Source: Roseovarius sp. A-2 (lineage in GTDB: Bacteria; Pseudomonadota; Alphaproteobacteria; Rhodobacterales; Rhodobacteraceae). Taken from it: 64,000 nt of DNA. Of the stretch, positions 59,362-64,000 are shown in pieces. How positions within the stretch are numbered: the stretch's first letter is position 1; the number at the start of each line of letters is the position of its first letter. The stretch is taken from positions 62,001-126,000 of the forward strand of contig NZ_BDIY01000006.1 of assembly GCF_002072155.1 (NCBI RefSeq). Direction: 5' to 3'. The notes below the pieces were generated by a model. The model did not search any database and was not told the origin of the DNA. It worked only from the letters and a program-made list of their open reading frames with translations. Made by a program: the position numbers and the translations under genes.

Positions 59362-59841
59362 TCAGGTAACAGATTGATCCAGAGCGTTTTTCAACAATTC
59401 AAGCGCATGGTCGCGAGATAGGCGGCGCACCGCGTCGCGGCCCTTTGCGCCGAAGTCCCGCGTTTCCGCCAAGGTGGCGTGCCCGGCCCGCGCAAGGCCG
59501 AAACAGACCCGGCCCTCGGGCTTGTGCTCTGACCCGCCGGGCCCGGCGATTCCGGTGATCGAAACGGTGAGATCGGCGTGGCTGTGGCGCAGCGCCCCCT
59601 GGGCCATTTCCCGGGCGACCTCTTCGGAGACGGCGCCAAAGGTGGCAAGCGTCTCGGGCGACACGCCTAGCATCTCGATTTTCGCCTGATTTGAATAGGT
59701 TACGAAGCCACATTCAACCACCGCGCTGGAGCCGGGAATGTCGGTGAGCGCAACCGCGACCATGCCCCCGGTGCAGCTTTCGGCAGTGGCGATCATCACC
59801 CCTTGTGCGCGGGCCGCATCGAGGATTTCGGCAATCTTCAT
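59362..59841 (-). CDS. pncC: CinA C-terminal-type nicotinamide-nucleotide amidase
   Basis: A 159-aa stand-alone CinA C-terminal domain protein (TAESCTGGMVAVALTDIPGS, YSNQAKIEMLGVS, SITGIAGPGGSEHKPEGRVC). Family members deamidate NMN in pyridine-nucleotide recycling. The start overlaps the pgpA stop by 4 nt. Confidence 0.9.
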   Translation of the reverse strand: MKIAEILDAARAQGVMIATAESCTGGMVAVALTDIPGSSAVVECGFVTYSNQAKIEMLGVSPETLATFGAVSEEVAREMAQGALRHSHADLTVSITGIAGPGGSEHKPEGRVCFGLARAGHATLAETRDFGAKGRDAVRRLSRDHALELLKNALDQSVT

Positions 59842-60335
59842 AGTCCCAGCACCCCGTGCGAAAACGCCGCGCCTGCCATAACGCAGAGCGCGGCCGCGAG
59901 CCCGGCGAGGATATCGTCAAGCATCACGCCGAGCGCGTCGCCGCGGCGGTCGGCCCAGCCAATGGGGCCGGGTTTCCAGATGTCGAACAGGCGAAAGGCG
60001 AGAAACGCCGTGATCCAGCCGGGCCAAAGCGCGGTCAGCGCTACCCCGGCATGTGCCGCCCCGATAGAAACCGGCAGGAAGGCGAGCCATTGACCGGCCA
60101 CCTCGTCGATCACAATCTCGGATGGGTCGTGATCGTCTTTACCCTTTGTTTCTTGCGCTGTAGCCCACGTTCCTAATGTGAATGCCGCAATTACGCCAAA
60201 TCCAAGCAGGAGCGGGCCGCCCGCAACATGCAGTGCCCAGGCGCAGGGCAAGGCTGCGAGTGAACCCCATGTGCCGGACGCGGGGCGCAGGTGGCCGACA
60301 TGAAAAAACGTGGCAATCAAATGGGTTACGCGCAT
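59838..60335 (-). CDS. pgpA: Phosphatidylglycerophosphatase A
   Basis: A 165-aa membrane phosphatase that makes phosphatidylglycerol. Motifs [34 protein letters not shown] and [17 protein letters not shown] with the DDILAG motif near the end are typical of PgpA. It overlaps ispDF by 10 nt and the cinA-like gene by 4 nt. Confidence 0.94.
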   Translation of the reverse strand: MRVTHLIATFFHVGHLRPASGTWGSLAALPCAWALHVAGGPLLLGFGVIAAFTLGTWATAQETKGKDDHDPSEIVIDEVAGQWLAFLPVSIGAAHAGVALTALWPGWITAFLAFRLFDIWKPGPIGWADRRGDALGVMLDDILAGLAAALCVMAGAAFSHGVLGL

Positions 60336-61465
60336 GTCTTCACCAATGTTACAGCGGCCTGCGCGGCGATGCCTTCCTCGCGCCCGGTAAAGCCGAGCCG
60401 CTCGGACGTAGTGGCTTTGACCGAGATCCGGTCGGGGACGACACCGGTGATCGTGCTCAGCGCCTCTTGCATCGCTCGCGCGTGCGGCCCGACTTTCGGG
60501 CGTTCGCAGACAAGAGTGACGTCTATATTATTGATCGCAAACCCTTTATGCGTAGCCAAGTCAGCCGCGTGCCGCAGGAAGATATGGCTTTCGGCGCCTT
60601 TCCATTGCGGATCGGAGGGTGGGAAATGCCGCCCGATATCGCCCTCGGCCAAGGCCCCGTAAATCGCGTCGGTGAGCGCGTGCATGCCGACATCTGCATC
60701 CGAATGGCCTTGAAGGCTGCGGTCATGCGGCACCGCGACGCCGCAGAGCATGCAGTGATCGCCGGGGCCGAAACGGTGCACATCATACCCGGTGCCAATG
60801 CGTATATCCATCTGATGTTCCAGTATTTTTGTGGCGCGGGCAAAGTCCTGTGGGTGGGTGATCTTGAGGTTGTCCTCATGTCCCTCGACGATGGCCACCG
60901 CGATGCCCGCAGCGCGCGCGACGGCGACATCGTCGGCCGCATCCCCCGCATGGGCGCGGTGAGCGGCGAGTATGGTGGAAAATTCAAAGCCCTGTGGTGT
61001 CTGCGCGCGATAAAGACCGATGCGGTCGCGGGTGGCGACGACACGGCCCTCAGCCCCGATCCAGAGCGCATCGGTGACGGGCAGGGCCGGGGCGGCGGCA
61101 ACTGCCCCGATGTGCAGCGTATTGAGCACGGCGGTGATCAGTTCGGGCGTGATGCAGCAGCGCGCAACATCGTGGATCAGGACGTGATCGGGCGGGTCGT
61201 CCGCCATGCTCTCTAGCCCGTTGCGCACGGAGATCGCGCGCGTCGCCCCACCTGCCGTGACATTGATCCGTGGATGCGAGGCGAGCCGATCCATATCTTC
61301 GGGGTGCAGAACGACGGTAATCCGGGTTATCTCTGAGACTGCGAGAAAGGCATCAAGCGTCCAGTCGATCACGCGGCGACCGGCCAGCGGCTGCCATTGC
61401 TTTGGCAGGTCCCCGCCAGCACGGGTGCCGCGACCTGCGGCGACGATGAGAGCAGCGCTTGTCAT
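60326..61465 (-). CDS. ispDF: Bifunctional IspD/IspF of the MEP pathway
   Basis: A 379-aa fusion. The N-terminal IspD cytidylyltransferase (about 1-220) begins with [19 protein letters not shown] and includes [13 protein letters not shown]. The C-terminal IspF cyclodiphosphate synthase (about 222-379) begins [19 protein letters not shown] and has the metal motif [19 protein letters not shown]. The fusion is typical of alphaproteobacteria. Confidence 0.96.
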   Translation of the reverse strand: MTSAALIVAAGRGTRAGGDLPKQWQPLAGRRVIDWTLDAFLAVSEITRITVVLHPEDMDRLASHPRINVTAGGATRAISVRNGLESMADDPPDHVLIHDVARCCITPELITAVLNTLHIGAVAAAPALPVTDALWIGAEGRVVATRDRIGLYRAQTPQGFEFSTILAAHRAHAGDAADDVAVARAAGIAVAIVEGHEDNLKITHPQDFARATKILEHQMDIRIGTGYDVHRFGPGDHCMLCGVAVPHDRSLQGHSDADVGMHALTDAIYGALAEGDIGRHFPPSDPQWKGAESHIFLRHAADLATHKGFAINNIDVTLVCERPKVGPHARAMQEALSTITGVVPDRISVKATTSERLGFTGREEGIAAQAAVTLVKTCA

Positions 61466-61626
61466 GCCCCTTGATTACGGCGCGTCCGAGAGGAGCGCAA
61501 TGGCTGAGCATGTGCCTAATTAATAGGCAGTAAAGCTGTCACACCCAAGGAAACATCCCTTGCAGCGTTGTCTTGCGCCCATGTCAGGGCTACAACGGCG
61601 ATGTTGCACAAGGATTAGGCACACAC

Positions 61627-62622
61627 ATGCTGTCACTTGCCGATATGGGATTCACCCCGCCTGTGGCTCTCGCCCCGATGGCGGGAATCACCGACCTGCC
61701 GTTTCGTTCGCTGGTCTCGCGCTTTGGCGCGGGGCTGGTGGTGAGCGAAATGGTCGCGAGCCAGGAAATGGTGCAGGCCAAGCCCGGTGTGCGCGAGAAG
61801 GCCGAGTTGGGGCTCGGGGTGGAAAACACGGTGGTGCAGCTTGCCGGCTGTGACACTTATTGGATCGCGGAGGCCGCACGCATGGTCGCGGATCGCGGTG
61901 CGCAGGTCATCGACATCAACATGGGTTGCCCCGCCAAGAAGGTAACGAGCGCGAGCGGGGCAGGGGCGTCGGGCTCGGCCCTGATGCGCACACCGGATCA
62001 CGCGCTGAGGCTGATCGAGGCGGTGGTCGGTGCCGTCAGCGTGCCGGTGACCCTCAAGACGAGGCTGGGTTGGGATGATGATTGCCTGAACGCGTCCGAG
62101 ATTGCACGCCGCGCCGAGGCGGCGGGCGTGCAGATGATCACCATTCACGGGCGCACGCGCTGTCAGTTCTATAAGGGGCGCGCCGATTGGGCGGCCATCC
62201 GCGCGGTCAAGGCGGCGGTGCGCATGCCGGTGCTGGCCAATGGCGACATTATCGACGCACCAAGCGCGCGGCGCGCGCTGGAACAATCCGGTGCCGATGG
62301 CGTGATGATCGGGCGGGGTGCGCAAGGGCGGCCCTGGCTGCTGGCGCAGGTGGCGGCGGCGCTATATGGCACGCCCGCGCCCGAGGTGCCGCAGGGGGCA
62401 GCGTTGGCCGACCTGGTGGCAGGGCATTACGAGGCGATTCTGGGCTTTTACGGCCGCGCTCTGGGCGGGCGCGTCGCGCGCAAGCATCTGGGCTGGTACA
62501 TGGATCACGCCGGGACAGGGGCCGATCTGCGCCGCCGGGTGCTGACGGCAGGGCCTGAAGAGGTTTTGCACCTCTTGCCCGATGCCATGCAGGACTGTGT
62601 CCGCGAGAGGCGTGCGGCATGA
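61627..62622 (+). CDS. dusB: tRNA-dihydrouridine synthase, NifR3/DusB type
   Basis: A 331-aa FMN enzyme. LAPMAGITDLPFRSLVSRFG near the start, the catalytic Cys in INMGCPAKKVTSASGAG, IHGRTRCQFYKGRADW and MIGRGAQGRPWLL (FMN phosphate site). It is the first gene of the ntr operon (nifR3-ntrB-ntrC), long known in Rhodobacter. ATG 61627 gives the family start; it overlaps ntrB at its end. Confidence 0.95.
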   Translation: MLSLADMGFTPPVALAPMAGITDLPFRSLVSRFGAGLVVSEMVASQEMVQAKPGVREKAELGLGVENTVVQLAGCDTYWIAEAARMVADRGAQVIDINMGCPAKKVTSASGAGASGSALMRTPDHALRLIEAVVGAVSVPVTLKTRLGWDDDCLNASEIARRAEAAGVQMITIHGRTRCQFYKGRADWAAIRAVKAAVRMPVLANGDIIDAPSARRALEQSGADGVMIGRGAQGRPWLLAQVAAALYGTPAPEVPQGAALADLVAGHYEAILGFYGRALGGRVARKHLGWYMDHAGTGADLRRRVLTAGPEEVLHLLPDAMQDCVRERRAA

Positions 62623-63695
62623 GCACCGAAGAGGGGATCTGGACCTCGCTGCCGGTGCCCGCGCTGGTGATCGACGCAGAGGATCGCATCACGCGGATCA
62701 ATCCTGCCGCCGAAGGGTTCTTGATGAGTTCCGAGCGCGCGCTGACCGGTCAGCCGCTCTGGGACAGGCTGGCGGTCAACGCGCCGCTGGAGGATGCCTT
62801 CGAACGGGCCCGCGAAAACAATGCACCGCTTTTCGTCAATGACGTGGATGTGGGCACTGGTGAACGCGCGCCAATGCAGTGCAACCTTCAGGTGGCCCCG
62901 TTGGCGGGCAGGCCCGGTCATATGATCATGCTGATCAGCCCGCGAGAGCTGGCCGGGCGCATGGTGCAGAACAGCAACGTGAAATCGGCGGCGAAATCGG
63001 CGATCGGCATGGCCGAGATGCTGGCGCATGAGATCAAGAACCCGCTGGCGGGAATCACGGGTGCGGCGCAGCTTCTGTCGATGACGCTGGGGCAGGAGGA
63101 TCTGGAGCTGACCGACTTGATCGTCAGTGAGAGCCGCCGCATCGTGGGTCTGCTGGAGCGGGTCGAGCAATTCGGCAATATCAGCGCGCCGGATCTGAAA
63201 CCGGTCAACCTGCATGACGTGCTGGATCGGGCGCGGCGCTCGGCGATGCTGGGCTTTGCCGCGCATATGACGATGATCGAGGATTACGACCCGTCGCTGC
63301 CGCTGGCGCTTGGCGATGCGGATCAGCTGTTGCAGGTGGTGCTGAACCTGCTGAAGAACGCGGCGGAGGCGGCACAGGGACAGCCCGGCACGATCCGGCT
63401 GCACAGCTATTACGAACAATCGCTGCGGGTGCGACGAGGTGAAGGCAAGGGCAAGGCGCTGCCGCTTCAGATCGAGATCATCGACGATGGGCCGGGGCTG
63501 CCGCCGGAGATCGCCGAAGAGGTGTTCGATCCATTCGTGTCGGGCCGCGAGAACGGCACGGGCCTTGGCCTCGCGCTCGCGGCCAAGATCATCTCGGATC
63601 ACGACGGCTGGATCTCGGTAAGCTCGGTTCCCGGGCGCACGGTGTTCCGCATCTCATTGCAACGCGCGCAGACGACGACAGGCCAGGGAGGCTAG
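62619..63695 (+). CDS. ntrB: Nitrogen regulation sensor kinase NtrB
   Basis: A 358-aa cytosolic kinase. N-terminal PAS domain (about 10-120; LVIDAEDRITRINPAAEGFL), H-box MLAHEIKNPLAGITGAAQLL, N-box LNLLKNAAEAAQG, G-boxes DDGPGLPPEIAEEVFDPFVS and GTGLGLALAAK. It phosphorylates NtrC when nitrogen is scarce, under PII control. Neighbours confirm the call. Confidence 0.95.
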   Translation: MSTEEGIWTSLPVPALVIDAEDRITRINPAAEGFLMSSERALTGQPLWDRLAVNAPLEDAFERARENNAPLFVNDVDVGTGERAPMQCNLQVAPLAGRPGHMIMLISPRELAGRMVQNSNVKSAAKSAIGMAEMLAHEIKNPLAGITGAAQLLSMTLGQEDLELTDLIVSESRRIVGLLERVEQFGNISAPDLKPVNLHDVLDRARRSAMLGFAAHMTMIEDYDPSLPLALGDADQLLQVVLNLLKNAAEAAQGQPGTIRLHSYYEQSLRVRRGEGKGKALPLQIEIIDDGPGLPPEIAEEVFDPFVSGRENGTGLGLALAAKIISDHDGWISVSSVPGRTVFRISLQRAQTTTGQGG

Positions 63696-63698
63696 AAC

Positions 63699-64000
63699 AT
63701 GGACGGCACGATATTGGTCGCTGACGACGACCGCACGATCAGGACGGTTCTGACGCAGGCGCTGACGCGGGCAGGGTGCCGGGTGCATGCCACCTCGAGC
63801 CTGACCACGCTGATGCGGTGGGTGGGCGAGGGCAAGGGCGATGTGGTGATCTCTGACGTGGTGATGCCGGATGGCAATGGGTTGGAGATGCTGCCCAAGA
63901 TCGCGCAGGACCGGCCCGGCCTGCCGGTGATCGTGATCTCGGCGCAGAACACGATCATGACGGCGATCAAGGCCGCCGAGGCCGAGGCCTATGATTACCT
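63699..64000 (+). CDS. ntrC: Nitrogen regulator NtrC, N-terminal part (partial)
   Basis: The first ~100 residues of a response regulator, cut by the window end. Receiver-domain features: [15 protein letters not shown] (acidic pocket), phospho-accepting Asp in [18 protein letters not shown] (about residue 54), and [18 protein letters not shown]. It begins 3 nt after ntrB with GGGAGG upstream. Confidence 0.94.
   Translation, partial: MDGTILVADDDRTIRTVLTQALTRAGCRVHATSSLTTLMRWVGEGKGDVVISDVVMPDGNGLEMLPKIAQDRPGLPVIVISAQNTIMTAIKAAEAEAYDY

Overview
The window is a high-GC chromosomal segment from an alphaproteobacterium, most probably a marine Rhodobacterales/Roseobacter-group member. Supporting signs are an ALAS-type hemA, a gene-transfer-agent (GTA) terminase pair, the nifR3(dus)-ntrB-ntrC order, an ectoine-type TRAP transporter with its universal stress protein, a fused ispDF and the rpmH-rnpA-yidD string. 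All calls come from reading the translated sequence and motifs; no database search was run.

Layout. (1) 1-6.7 kb: the downstream half of a [NiFe] uptake-hydrogenase operon (end of an NHL-repeat protein, hypF-hypC-hypD-hypE-hupE-hypA-hypB), mostly joined by 4-nt or similar overlaps. Its HypA lacks the usual zinc-finger loop. A decayed phage-type integrase follows (6.7-7.3 kb). (2) 7.5-24.5 kb: mainly core genes: truA, a TauE/SafE permease with a 2-oxoglutarate oxygenase-like partner, serS, two tRNA-Asp, a teaABC-like TRAP transporter with teaD-like UspA, a fluoroacetate-dehalogenase-like hydrolase with an M20 peptidase, hemA, a RodZ-like protein, ispG, an isolated GTA g1-g2 pair, an HU-like protein and tRNA-Val. 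(3) 24.6-27.8 kb: a DevBCA-type ABC exporter. (4) 28-49 kb: an accessory 'energy and stress' island: CbpA/CbpM chaperones, a stress-like membrane protein, a bacterioferritin-like protein, an HdeD-like protein; a minus-strand operon phaC-fabI-small acidic protein-maoC/pta-ackA; a divergent HlyD/RbbA/ABC-2 exporter; and a complete N-type F1Fo-ATPase operon preceded by a small coupled ORF. Three promoter regions in this island carry the same TTGAT-N4-GTCAA motif, typical of FNR/FixK/Dnr regulators, at positions suited to activation. I infer that one oxygen- or NO-responsive regulator switches on PHB/acetyl-phosphate metabolism, an ion-pumping ATPase, export and protein protection together. The right edge holds an IS3-family relic and an orphan PAS histidine kinase. 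(5) 51.4-64 kb: core genes again: guaB, yidD-rnpA-rpmH, a TVP38-family protein with a flavin disulfide reductase, a sensor kinase, tRNA-Arg, hpt with a small membrane protein, a RatA/Coq10-like protein, a cinA-type amidase, pgpA, ispDF, dus, ntrB and the start of ntrC.

The most interesting items are the shared FNR-type boxes over the 28-49 kb island, the zinc-domain-less HypA, the small ORF coupled to the N-ATPase, and the stand-alone GTA terminase genes.
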